A DNA stretch of 7,305 nt, from contig JAFSQZ010000008.1 in the NCBI GenBank assembly GCA_017446355.1, positions 1 through 7,305 of the forward strand, written 5' to 3'. The stretch comes from Neisseriaceae bacterium. Its GTDB lineage: Bacteria > Pseudomonadota > Gammaproteobacteria > Burkholderiales > Neisseriaceae. The notes beneath the pieces are model-generated. The model was given only the letters and a program-made list of their open reading frames with translations. It was not told the origin of the DNA and did not search any database. This document shows positions 1-6,758 of the stretch, in pieces (within the stretch, counting starts at the first letter, position 1; each line of letters opens with the position of its first letter). Both the position numbers and the translations under genes were made by a program.

Positions 1-1
1 A

Positions 2-1006
2 GGCAGTTTACTATTAAGCGCACCACTGATGGCTGCCTACTTACAAGCCTTATGGTTGGTTAATCCAAACACTTTTTATATTTATTTCAACCAATTTTTA
101 TGGGGTGATTTTGGCGGAGTCAAACACTTTCAGGCAGGCTTCTCATTGGGATATTACGTGCAACAATTACTTTGGTTTGCCTTCCCTGCTTTACCTTTAG
201 CCCTTTGGACAGCAAAATGTATGCGTTTAGGGCAAAGTGATTTTGGCGTATTGTCATTTATTTGGCTAGGATTAACAGGACTATTTTTATCGCTATTGCC
301 CACGCAAAACCAAGATTATTTGGTTGTATTATTGCCCGTATTAGCCACATTAGGCGCGGCGCAATTAGATTATTTACGTCGTGGTGTTGCCGCCTTTTTA
401 AACTGGTTTGGCATTATGATTTTTGGTTTAGCCGCCCTATTTTTATGGATTGGTTTTATGGCGATGAACTTCGGTTTTCCCGCAAAACTCGCCGAACGCG
501 CAGCTTATTTCAGTCCATATTACACACGCGACATTGACGTTTTACCCATTTTGTTCGCACTCTTATTCACGCCCGTTTGGCTCATTGCCATTAACCGAAA
601 ACGCATTCGCGGTCGCCAAGCCATCACCAATTGGGCAGCAGGCGTAACACTGGTTTGGGCTTTATTACACACCCTATTTTTACCTTGGATTGATGCCGCA
701 AAAAGCCATCGTCCCATTGTGCAACAAATGCAAAACAAGCTGCCTGAAAACCTTATTGCCCAATTAACACAACAAAACGAATGTCTTTACGTTGCACCCG
801 ATGAAACCATTACACGTATCGCGTGGCAGCAATACAGCAACTTGCCATTAAACAGCCAAAACAACCATTGTCGTTATCAACTCACGCGCCAAATCGGAAA
901 AACATTCAGGCAGCCTGAACACACACAAATCATCTGGCAAGGCAATCGTCCACGCAACAAAGACGAACACTTTGTTTTATTAGAACATTTATCAATCAAT
1001 CACTAG
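2..1006 (+). CDS. ArnT/PMT-like membrane glycosyltransferase, C-terminal part (5' truncated by window edge)
   Basis: The reading frame is open to the left edge (codons from base 2, before the first ATG at 29), so the true start lies outside the window. About 334 codons are visible. Seen: at least six strongly hydrophobic segments, including those ending near LALWTA, LFLSLLP, LGAAQL, MAMNF and WLIAI. They are followed by a soluble C-terminal tail of about 100 residues after the last hydrophobic stretch (ending LPWIDAAK). The short loop SLLPTQNQDYLVVLLPVLA resembles the conserved loop before a 'YLLP' membrane helix in ArnT and other family 39 glycosyltransferases. These are inner-membrane enzymes that move a sugar from a polyprenyl-phosphate carrier to a lipid or protein acceptor. 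The catalytic N-terminal loops are missing here, so donor and acceptor cannot be named. The stop codon overlaps the next gene's ribosome binding site, which suggests co-transcription. The tail contains an exact uptake sequence read as FRQPE. Confidence 0.72.
   Translation, partial: GSLLLSAPLMAAYLQALWLVNPNTFYIYFNQFLWGDFGGVKHFQAGFSLGYYVQQLLWFAFPALPLALWTAKCMRLGQSDFGVLSFIWLGLTGLFLSLLPTQNQDYLVVLLPVLATLGAAQLDYLRRGVAAFLNWFGIMIFGLAALFLWIGFMAMNFGFPAKLAERAAYFSPYYTRDIDVLPILFALLFTPVWLIAINRKRIRGRQAITNWAAGVTLVWALLHTLFLPWIDAAKSHRPIVQQMQNKLPENLIAQLTQQNECLYVAPDETITRIAWQQYSNLPLNSQNNHCRYQLTRQIGKTFRQPEHTQIIWQGNRPRNKDEHFVLLEHLSINH
905..919 (+). repeat. DNA uptake sequence (palindromic form) inside the glycosyltransferase gene
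   Basis: TTCAGGCAGCCTGAA contains the exact 12-mer AGGCAGCCTGAA at 908-919. It is in frame and read as Phe-Arg-Gln-Pro-Glu. Uptake sequences of this type mark DNA for import by type IV pilus-dependent transformation in Neisseriaceae. The assignment to the Kingella-type dialect is from memory. Confidence 0.88.
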
Positions 1007-1010
1007 GAAA
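1005..1010 (+). promoter_or_regulatory. Ribosome binding site of the lipoprotein gene, overlapping the upstream stop codon
   Basis: AGGAAA begins on the second base of the TAG stop (1004-1006) of the upstream gene and lies four bases before the ATG at 1015. The overlap supports translation of the two genes from one message and fixes this start. Confidence 0.7.
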
Positions 1011-1014
1011 TCTT

Positions 1015-1449
1015 ATGAAAAAACAACTCACACTTATCGCCATTGTTTTAAGCATACTCAATGCGTGTAGCAGTTTACCTAATGAACCATCAGCACAAGC
1101 CATAGGCTCTTGGCAAAGTATTGGCAATATTCACAACAACAATATCAACGTTGCTTACGATTCAGGCAGCGTAAAAAAAAGCGGCGCAGTTGCCAGTTTG
1201 CGCGACCGAAAAATCGTAGACGATATGAGTCAAGAAAACTACATCAACCTGCCTGAATACAAAACCGCTATTGCCGAATGGGAGTTTCACTGTATCAACA
1301 GAACCTACCAAATCAAAAAAGCCGAATTTTGGGACAAAAACGGACAATCACTTGGCAAACAAACCTACACAGGCAATTTATACGTTGCCCCTGCATCAAT
1401 TGTAAACAACACTCCCACCGAGCGACTGTTTAAAATTGCTTGCAAATAA
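1015..1449 (+). CDS. Small lipoprotein, surface-adhesin protein E-like
   Basis: A 144-residue protein with a lipoprotein signal: KK at residues 3-4, a hydrophobic core, then a lipobox-like L-N-A-C with Cys18 as the probable lipid-modified residue. The mature part begins Ser-Ser, so outer-membrane sorting is plausible. The mature domain has the layout I associate with the surface-adhesin protein E family (Pfam Adhesin_E): an early Trp (W33), a 'YDSGSV' segment (48-53) followed by a strand, an alternating polar/aromatic core, and two late cysteines (C93 and C143) that could form a disulfide, the second near the C-terminus. Family members include Haemophilus protein E, but most homologues are uncharacterised, so adhesion is not shown here. 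It sits eight bases after the glycosyltransferase and ends directly before the uptake sequence and promoter of dnaN. An A8 tract at 1173-1180 lies in the coding region. Confidence 0.68.
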   Translation: MKKQLTLIAIVLSILNACSSLPNEPSAQAIGSWQSIGNIHNNNINVAYDSGSVKKSGAVASLRDRKIVDDMSQENYINLPEYKTAIAEWEFHCINRTYQIKKAEFWDKNGQSLGKQTYTGNLYVAPASIVNNTPTERLFKIACK

Positions 1450-1464
1450 TTCAGGCAGCCTGAA
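1450..1464 (+). repeat. DNA uptake sequence between the lipoprotein gene and dnaN
   Basis: TTCAGGCAGCCTGAA starts immediately after the TAA stop at 1447-1449, with the exact 12-mer at 1453-1464. The arms (TTCAGG/CCTGAA) could form a small hairpin with a three-base loop. No T-run follows it directly, so it is not a convincing intrinsic terminator. It overlaps the region where the dnaN promoter would need a -35 element. Confidence 0.88.
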
Positions 1465-1476
1465 AAGTGTTATAAT
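1450..1476 (+). promoter_or_regulatory. Probable sigma-70 extended -10 promoter for dnaN
   Basis: A perfect TATAAT lies at 1471-1476, preceded by TG one base upstream (1468-1469), giving the extended -10 form TGNTATAAT. The only candidate -35 is poor: TTCAGG at 1450-1455 with a 15-base spacer, which is part of the uptake sequence. An extended -10 often compensates for a weak -35. This would start transcription about 35-40 bases before the dnaN ATG and separate it from the two upstream genes. Confidence 0.62.
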
Positions 1477-1519
1477 CGCGCAATTTTTTTATTTAACAAC
1501 ATTGATTTAAGGAAAGATT

Positions 1520-2626
1520 ATGCTTATTCTGCAAACCACTCGCGATGCCTTATTAAAACCCTTGCAAGCGGTAACAGGGATTGTAGAACGCAAACACACG
1601 TTACCCATTTTAGCAAACATACTTATTGAAAACCAAGCAGGGCAAACCAACATCTTGGCCACCGACTTGGAAATTCAAATCAACACACGCGGTCCAGAAT
1701 GTTCAGGTAACGACTTCCAATTCACCACCAATGCCAAAAAACTACAAGACATTCTACGTGCGCTGCCTGATGCCGAAACCAACGTTCAATTTGATTTAGC
1801 CGATAATCGTTTAACACTCAAAGCAGGCAAATCGCGTTTCGCACTACAAACCCTGCCAGCCAAAGACTTTCCAATCATCAACATCAATGATACAACACAA
1901 ACACACTTTGCCATTGAGCAAGAAATATTTAAAAATATGATTGCCCAAGTGCAATACAGTATGGCGGTACAAGACATTCGCTACTATCTCAATGGCTTAT
2001 TGATGCAAGTAGAAAACAATCAACTTCGCCTAGTTGCCACAGACGGACACCGTTTAGCGTATTCATCAGCCGAAATCAATGCCAATTTAGCGAAACAGGA
2101 AGTGATTCTGCCCAGAAAAACCGTATTAGAACTCAATAAATTGCTCACGCAAGCCAAAGAAATGCTTCAAATTGAGTTATTGCCCAACCAAGTTCGCTTC
2201 ATTTGCAACGACACTGTTATCGTCAGCAAAATCATAGATGGCAAATTCCCCGACTACAACCGCGTTATCCCAATGGACAATGACAAAATTTTTCTGATTA
2301 ATCGTCAAAAATTATTGGGTGCAGTAGAACGTGCTGCCATTTTAGCAAACGAAAAATTTCGTGCCATACGCATTCAATTAGAACCTGGTATTTTGCGCGT
2401 GATTTGTAGCAATAGCGAACAAGAAGAAGCGCAAGAAGAATTAGAAATCGCCTATCAAGGCGAAAGCTTGGAAGCAGGTTTTAATATCGGTTATTTAATG
2501 GACGTATTACGCAGTTTAGGCTGTGAAGACATTCAAATTGCTTTTGGTGATGCCAGCCGCTCAACGCTAATTACCATGCCCAATGACGCAAACTTTAAAT
2601 ATGTTGTGATGCCAATGAGAATTTAA
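1520..2626 (+). CDS. dnaN: DNA polymerase III beta subunit (sliding clamp)
   Basis: A 368-residue protein, essentially full length for the family (E. coli is 366). The clamp is a dimeric ring that encircles DNA and tethers polymerase III and many repair proteins to it. Seen: three repeated clamp domains at roughly 1-120, 128-250 and 252-368, with family landmarks TLPAKDFP (111-118), VATDGHRLA (172-180) and IDGKFPDY (239-246). The C-terminal VMPMRI (363-368) forms part of the pocket that binds clamp-binding motifs of partner proteins. The ATG is preceded by AAGGAAAG at a suitable distance. An extended -10 promoter lies just upstream. In many bacteria dnaN directly follows dnaA, but here a lipoprotein gene precedes it, so the usual dnaA-dnaN pair is separated in this genome or rearranged. 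No sign of damage. Confidence 0.97.
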   Translation: MLILQTTRDALLKPLQAVTGIVERKHTLPILANILIENQAGQTNILATDLEIQINTRGPECSGNDFQFTTNAKKLQDILRALPDAETNVQFDLADNRLTLKAGKSRFALQTLPAKDFPIININDTTQTHFAIEQEIFKNMIAQVQYSMAVQDIRYYLNGLLMQVENNQLRLVATDGHRLAYSSAEINANLAKQEVILPRKTVLELNKLLTQAKEMLQIELLPNQVRFICNDTVIVSKIIDGKFPDYNRVIPMDNDKIFLINRQKLLGAVERAAILANEKFRAIRIQLEPGILRVICSNSEQEEAQEELEIAYQGESLEAGFNIGYLMDVLRSLGCEDIQIAFGDASRSTLITMPNDANFKYVVMPMRI

Positions 2627-2660
2627 CCAGCATACACGCCTAATTTTAGTTGAAAGAAAT

Positions 2661-3380
2661 ATGATGACGCAATGTATTGCCGTTGTTTTAGCAGGTGGTG
2701 TCGGTACTCGTTTAGGCTTGGGTTACCCTAAACAATTTTTTAAAATTGCAGGCAAAACCATATTAGAACATACCGTAAGCATTTTTCAGCAACACGAACA
2801 AATTGATGAAATTGTGATTGTTGCTGAAAAAAACACCCACACCCAAACGCAAGAAATCGTCAATCAGGCAGGTTTTAACAAAGTCAGCAATATATTGTTT
2901 GGCGGAAAAGAGCGAACAGATTCAACATTGTCCGCTCTTTGTGCATTAGAAAACAAGCCAGACGATACCAAATTATTGATACATGATGCTGCACGTCCTT
3001 TATTGGCAAAAGAGATTATCAGCAATTGTATTACCGCTTTGGATAAATACAACGCAGTCAATGTTGCCATTCCTGCAACGGATACCATTGTTCACGTGGA
3101 CAATATAAACAAAGAAGTGATTGCCATTCCATCGCGAAAAGAATACTATCAAACGCAAACGCCACAAGCCTTTCGTTTGGGACTATTAAAAAAAGCTTAT
3201 AAAAGGTATGCAGAAATGGACAATATTCAAGCGACTTGTGATTGTGGCATCGTTTTAAAAACGCTGCCTGATGAAAAAATCGCAGTAGTTGAAGGCTCGC
3301 CAACCAATATTAAATTAACACAACCAATAGATTTATTTTTGATAGAGCAACTTTTACACAGTCGTAGCCATTGTTCATAA
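2661..3380 (+). CDS. IspD/TarI-family cytidylyltransferase, probably D-ribitol-5-phosphate cytidylyltransferase
   Basis: A 239-residue nucleotidyltransferase that joins CMP from CTP to a polyol phosphate. Seen: the CTP-binding loop LAGGVGTRLGLG followed by PKQ (10-25), IHDAARP (107-113), TDTI (140-143), QTPQAF (166-171) and EGSPTNIKLT (211-220). The same fold makes CDP-methylerythritol (IspD), CDP-ribitol (TarI, Acs1/Bcs1) and related compounds. Three details favour the ribitol group: the TRLGLGYPKQF loop, the CDC motif (193-195) followed by IVLKTLP, and the C-terminal SRSH. As I recall, these match the N-terminal half of Haemophilus-type bifunctional Acs1/Bcs1 enzymes. There is no ispF downstream, and kpsC follows, which also points to capsule precursor synthesis. 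An IspD role cannot be excluded. The start may be the second ATG (2664), which has better spacing from the GAAAG at 2652-2656. The protein ends where relatives continue into a reductase. Confidence 0.8.
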   Translation: MMTQCIAVVLAGGVGTRLGLGYPKQFFKIAGKTILEHTVSIFQQHEQIDEIVIVAEKNTHTQTQEIVNQAGFNKVSNILFGGKERTDSTLSALCALENKPDDTKLLIHDAARPLLAKEIISNCITALDKYNAVNVAIPATDTIVHVDNINKEVIAIPSRKEYYQTQTPQAFRLGLLKKAYKRYAEMDNIQATCDCGIVLKTLPDEKIAVVEGSPTNIKLTQPIDLFLIEQLLHSRSHCS

Positions 3381-3423
3381 GCAGATTATCCTAGAATAAC
3401 CAGTATCACTCTTTATCAATCCT
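3381..3423 (+). other. Short intergenic linker before kpsC, possibly a remnant of a deleted reductase domain
   Basis: The 43 bases between the cytidylyltransferase stop and kpsC hold no clear Shine-Dalgarno sequence and no terminator. TAGAAT at 3392-3397 is a weak -10 candidate, with TTGTTC (3371-3376) 15 bases upstream. Read in the frame of the upstream gene past its stop, the linker encodes A-D-Y-P-R-I-T-S-I. As I recall, bifunctional Bcs1 proteins have a similar ITSI shortly after SRSH at the start of their second domain. The match is short and could be chance. Confidence 0.3.
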
Positions 3424-5508
3424 ATGATACCCCAAATTGCCTACATTCCTTCACGTAGTGTACGTCAGATTAACTTTTTATCAAGTTTTTTGTCGGATTA
3501 TCAAATCACCAAAACAGCAACACTTGCAGAATGTGTAATGGAGTGGGGTTTAGATGCTGTTGCACCACAGCAGCATTTGTCAGCAGGACAAGAGAAAAAA
3601 AATCTACCTTTAATTGTATTAGAAGATGGCTTTATTTGTTCACTAGATTTAGGCATACACAATTATCAAACGTTTTCGTTGGTGGTGGATAATATTGGGA
3701 TTTATTACGACACCACGCGTCCGTCATATTTAGAACAATTGATTTTAGAAAATTTCAGGCAGCCTGAAAACGCGGAACATATTGATGCACAAGCAGCTTT
3801 GGATTTTATTTTGGAACATTGTTTGTCCAAATACAATCACGCGCCTTTGTTTCAAGGATTTTCTCAACAAAATCATCAAACTTGTTCGCCAACTCGCGTT
3901 TTGGTGGTTGACCAAACTTTTGGTGATATGGCGGTGCGTTATGGGCAGGCTGATGAAAGCGATTTTGTCAAAATGCTGCAAGTGGCTTGTGATGAAAATC
4001 CAGATGCGGAAATTTGGGTCAAAGTACACCCTTATGTACTCAATGGTAAAAAACGTGGCTATTTTTCACGGCTGCCTGAACATTCACGCGTGCGTTTTTT
4101 CACAGACGATGTCAATTCAATTTCTTTATTAAAACAAGTAGATAAAGTTTATTGCGTAACTTCACAAATGGGTTTTGAAGCCTTATTGTGTGGCAAAGAG
4201 GTGGTTACTTTTGGTGTACCTTGGTATTGTGCTTGGGGTTTAACCGATGATCGCCACCCAGCCGCGCAAGATTTAGCAAAAAACACTTCACGTCGTGCGC
4301 CACGTTCTTTGTTACAACTTTTTCAGGCAGCGTATTTTGATTATGTACGCTATATTAACCCCAGTACAGGTGAACGCGGTACGATTTGGGACGTTTTACA
4401 GTATTTACGGCGAGAAGCTGAATTAAATCGTTTATTGGCGGGTGATGTGTATTGTGTCGGTATGTCATTGTGGCGACAATCGGTGGTTAAACCTTTTTTG
4501 CGTTGTCCTGCAACACGTTTACACTTTGTTTCATCAGTGAAAAAATTGCAAACATTCAGGCTGCCTGAAAACAGTAAAATTGTGATGTGGGGACAAGGTA
4601 AAAAGGAAATAGAACAATTTGCAGCACAGCAGCAGTTGCCCCTTTTACATATGGAAGATGGTTTTATTCGGTCGGTGGGTTTGGGTTCTAATTTAGTACC
4701 TGCGCTGTCTTTGGTCTTGGACGATTTGGGCATTTATTTCAATGCCACTCAAACTTCTCGCTTGGAAAACATTTTACAAAATCAAGTATTTAGTGATAAT
4801 GATTTAAGTGCCGCAAAAGTTTTACAACAACAATTATTGCAAAACAACATCAGTAAATACAATGTTGGTTCCGCTGATTTCAGGCTGCCTGAAAGCGCGA
4901 AAAATAAAAAAGTGATTTTGGTTCCAGGTCAAGTGGAAGACGATGCGTCCATTCGTTTTGGTGCGCTGGGTATTCATAAAAATGCAGATTTATTGATGGC
5001 AGTACGCAAAGACAATCCTGATGCGTTTATTATTTATAAGCCTCACCCTGATGTGGTCAGTGGCAACCGCATTGGACATATTCCTGAACACATTACTGCC
5101 CAATTTGCTGATTTAACGGTGCCAGAAATAGATATTTTAAGCTGCCTGAACGCAGCAGATGAAGTACACACGATGACTTCGCTCACAGGTTTTGAAGCCT
5201 TATTACGCGATAAAAAAGTTGTGTGTTATGGTCTTCCCTTTTATGCAGGCTGGGGATTGACCGAAGATAAATTAGATTTACCACGCCGCACCAGACGTTT
5301 AACGCTGCCTGAATTATTGGCTGGCACGCTGATGTATTACCCTATTTACGTGAATCACGATTTAGCACGTCGCATTGATGCGCAAACTGCGATAAAATTG
5401 CTGGCACAACAAAAACACCAAAACCAACACAACACCACTTTACAGCGACATTGGTTGGCAAAACAATTTGGAAAATTGGTACAACTTTATCGCTCACTTC
5501 GTTATTAA
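3424..5508 (+). CDS. kpsC: Capsule beta-Kdo transferase KpsC/LipA (two glycosyltransferase domains)
   Basis: A 694-residue cytoplasmic enzyme that extends the poly-Kdo linker joining capsule polysaccharide to lipid in ABC-transporter-dependent capsules. It is called LipA in Neisseria and KpsC in E. coli, and its length is typical. Seen: an internal duplication with a period of about 340 residues. LEDGF (66-70) is repeated as MEDGF (410-414), VKVHP (199-203) as YKPHP (538-542), TSQMGFEALL (246-255) as TSLTGFEALL (585-594), and WGLTDD (271-276) as WGLTED (610-615). From the literature, each half is an active CMP-Kdo-dependent transferase and together they make alternating linkages. Both halves keep the His-Pro and Ser-x-x-Gly motifs, so the gene looks intact. 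The ATG has no good Shine-Dalgarno, but the frame is closed upstream by TAA at 3397-3399. kpsS follows eight bases after the stop. Three exact uptake sequences and an A8 tract (3595-3602) lie inside. Confidence 0.95.
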   Translation: MIPQIAYIPSRSVRQINFLSSFLSDYQITKTATLAECVMEWGLDAVAPQQHLSAGQEKKNLPLIVLEDGFICSLDLGIHNYQTFSLVVDNIGIYYDTTRPSYLEQLILENFRQPENAEHIDAQAALDFILEHCLSKYNHAPLFQGFSQQNHQTCSPTRVLVVDQTFGDMAVRYGQADESDFVKMLQVACDENPDAEIWVKVHPYVLNGKKRGYFSRLPEHSRVRFFTDDVNSISLLKQVDKVYCVTSQMGFEALLCGKEVVTFGVPWYCAWGLTDDRHPAAQDLAKNTSRRAPRSLLQLFQAAYFDYVRYINPSTGERGTIWDVLQYLRREAELNRLLAGDVYCVGMSLWRQSVVKPFLRCPATRLHFVSSVKKLQTFRLPENSKIVMWGQGKKEIEQFAAQQQLPLLHMEDGFIRSVGLGSNLVPALSLVLDDLGIYFNATQTSRLENILQNQVFSDNDLSAAKVLQQQLLQNNISKYNVGSADFRLPESAKNKKVILVPGQVEDDASIRFGALGIHKNADLLMAVRKDNPDAFIIYKPHPDVVSGNRIGHIPEHITAQFADLTVPEIDILSCLNAADEVHTMTSLTGFEALLRDKKVVCYGLPFYAGWGLTEDKLDLPRRTRRLTLPELLAGTLMYYPIYVNHDLARRIDAQTAIKLLAQQKHQNQHNTTLQRHWLAKQFGKLVQLYRSLRY
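3754..3768 (+). repeat. DNA uptake sequence in kpsC (first)
   Basis: TTCAGGCAGCCTGAA with the exact 12-mer at 3757-3768, in frame and read as FRQPE (KpsC residues 111-115). It lies in a part of the first glycosyltransferase domain that has no counterpart in the second, consistent with a tolerant surface loop. Confidence 0.88.
4555..4569 (-). repeat. DNA uptake sequence in kpsC (second, opposite orientation)
   Basis: The + strand reads TTCAGGCTGCCTGAA. Its complement carries the exact AGGCAGCCTGAA (bases 4566 down to 4555). On the + strand, AGGCTGCCTGAA (4558-4569) matches what I recall as the Simonsiella-type dialect. It is in frame and read as FRLPE (residues 378-382), in the linker before the second transferase domain. 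Confidence 0.85.
4879..4893 (-). repeat. DNA uptake sequence in kpsC (third, opposite orientation)
   Basis: The + strand reads TTCAGGCTGCCTGAA. The exact AGGCAGCCTGAA is on the - strand (4890 down to 4879). Read in frame as FRLPE (residues 486-490), just before the VILVPGQ strand of the second transferase domain. Confidence 0.85.
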
Positions 5509-5516
5509 GTACACAT

Positions 5517-6758
5517 ATGACCCAAGCTTTCATTATTCAATTAGCCGCTTGTCGCAAGATATTATTACTTCAAGGACCAATTGGCACGTTTTTCCAACAC
5601 CTTTCTGCTTGGTTACAGCAAGGTGGTTCACTGGTTTACAAAATCAATTTTCAAGGCGGTGATGAATGGGATTATCCTAAACATTTAGGACAAACTTTTG
5701 CGTACACAGGAAAAGTGAGCGATTTTGATGCTTATTTTGCCAACTTTGTTCAAGAACATCAGATTGATGCAGTCGTCTGTCATGGCGATACGCGCATTTA
5801 TCACAAAATTGCCAAAACCATTTGTCAGCAACAAAACATCAGTTTTTGGGCATTTGAAGAAGGCTATTATCGTCCGTTTTGGGTAACTTTGGAAAAAGAC
5901 GGTGTCAACGATTTTTCATCTTTACCCAAAGACATTGCTTTTTTTCAGGCAGCAGCCCCAAACTTTCCCATAAAAAAATATCAAAAAGCAACCGATATTA
6001 AAGGCGGTTTTTTTCCCATCGCCAAAGCTGCAATACTGCACTATGTCGCTATGCAGATACGCAAAAAACAGTATCCAAACTACCAACATCACCGCGAAAC
6101 ACAGCTTTGGTATTACATCAAATCTTGGATACGCGCACTTTGGCGCAAAAAATGGTATCAATACAAAGAAGCAAGCATCGCTGAAAAAATAGAAAACGGC
6201 AACATTCAATCATTTTTTATTTTACCCTTGCAAGTTTCAACCGATAGCCAAATCCACACCCACAGCAATTTTTCTTCTATGCAAGAATGTTTGCTGGAAG
6301 TGATGCAATCGTTTGCCCAGCACGCGCCCAAGCACTGCCAGTTAATCGTCAAACATCACCCAATGGACAGAGGATTTACCAGCTAGCGCCGTGTTATTGA
6401 CCGTTTTATCGCCCAAAATCCAGACGTTTTCGGACGAATTATTTACGTACACGACATCACATTGCCCACTTTAATGAGAAAAGCCATCGGAATGGTAACC
6501 ATCAACAGCACCAGTGGTATGTCCGCAATGTTGCACAAACTGCCAGTAAAAGTCATAGGCAGAGCGCATTACGATATGCAAGGCTTAACCGACCAGCAGC
6601 CCTTATCAACATTTTGGCAAAATCCAGTTGCCCCTGATATGCAAGCCGTTTACGACTTTCGTCTTTACCACATTAACTACACACAACTCGCAGGCAGTTT
6701 CTATCATCAAGTAAAACTGCCAGATAACCCCTATCAAAAAACCATTCAGGCAGCCTGA
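5517..6758 (+). pseudogene. kpsS: Capsule Kdo transferase KpsS/LipB interrupted by an in-frame TAG
   Basis: Full-length family members place the first beta-Kdo on phosphatidylglycerol to start the capsule linker that KpsC extends. Here the frame from ATG 5517 gives 289 residues, then TAG (6384-6386). The same frame then runs on for 123 more codons to TGA at 6756-6758, giving 413 residues if read through, which suits the family. Before the stop: LLLQGPIGTFF (16-26), FEEGYYRPFW (113-122), LPLQVSTDSQ (236-245) and KHHPMDRGFTS (279-289). After it: RRVIDRF, YVHDITLPTLM (310-320), NSTSGMSAML (330-339) and VIGRAHYDM (346-354). The stop falls where relatives have RG-Y/F-T-S/D-Tyr, so one base change (TAC or TAT to TAG) explains it. 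The truncated product lacks the Ser-x-x-Gly region expected to bind CMP-Kdo and should be inactive without readthrough. Sequencing error is the main alternative. There is no clear Shine-Dalgarno before 5517; upstream in-frame codons overlap kpsC. Confidence 0.88.

Noticed and set aside
1450..1490. Intrinsic terminator made of the uptake palindrome and the T7 run at 1484-1490
   Set aside because: The T-run is about 20 bases from the stem, with a promoter -10 between them. The stem is only six pairs with a three-base loop.
1450..1519. Replication origin or DnaA boxes near dnaN
   Set aside because: I saw no TTATCCACA-type box in the gap or nearby. TTATCC at 3386 and 5673 lack the CACA end and are isolated.
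4350..4733. Long minus-strand open frame opposite kpsC (127 codons)
   Set aside because: It lies wholly opposite the conserved KpsC domains and its translation is low complexity and unlike any family I know. It is a shadow frame.
5451..5516. Upstream extension of the kpsS frame overlapping the end of kpsC
   Set aside because: The KpsS family N-terminus fits ATG 5517 (MTQAF..., soon followed by KILLLQGPIG). The upstream 22 codons overlap conserved kpsC coding sequence and look unrelated.
6462..6758. Separate small gene starting at TTG 6462
   Set aside because: It is the in-frame continuation of kpsS after the amber codon, with no ribosome binding site, so it is treated as part of the pseudogene.
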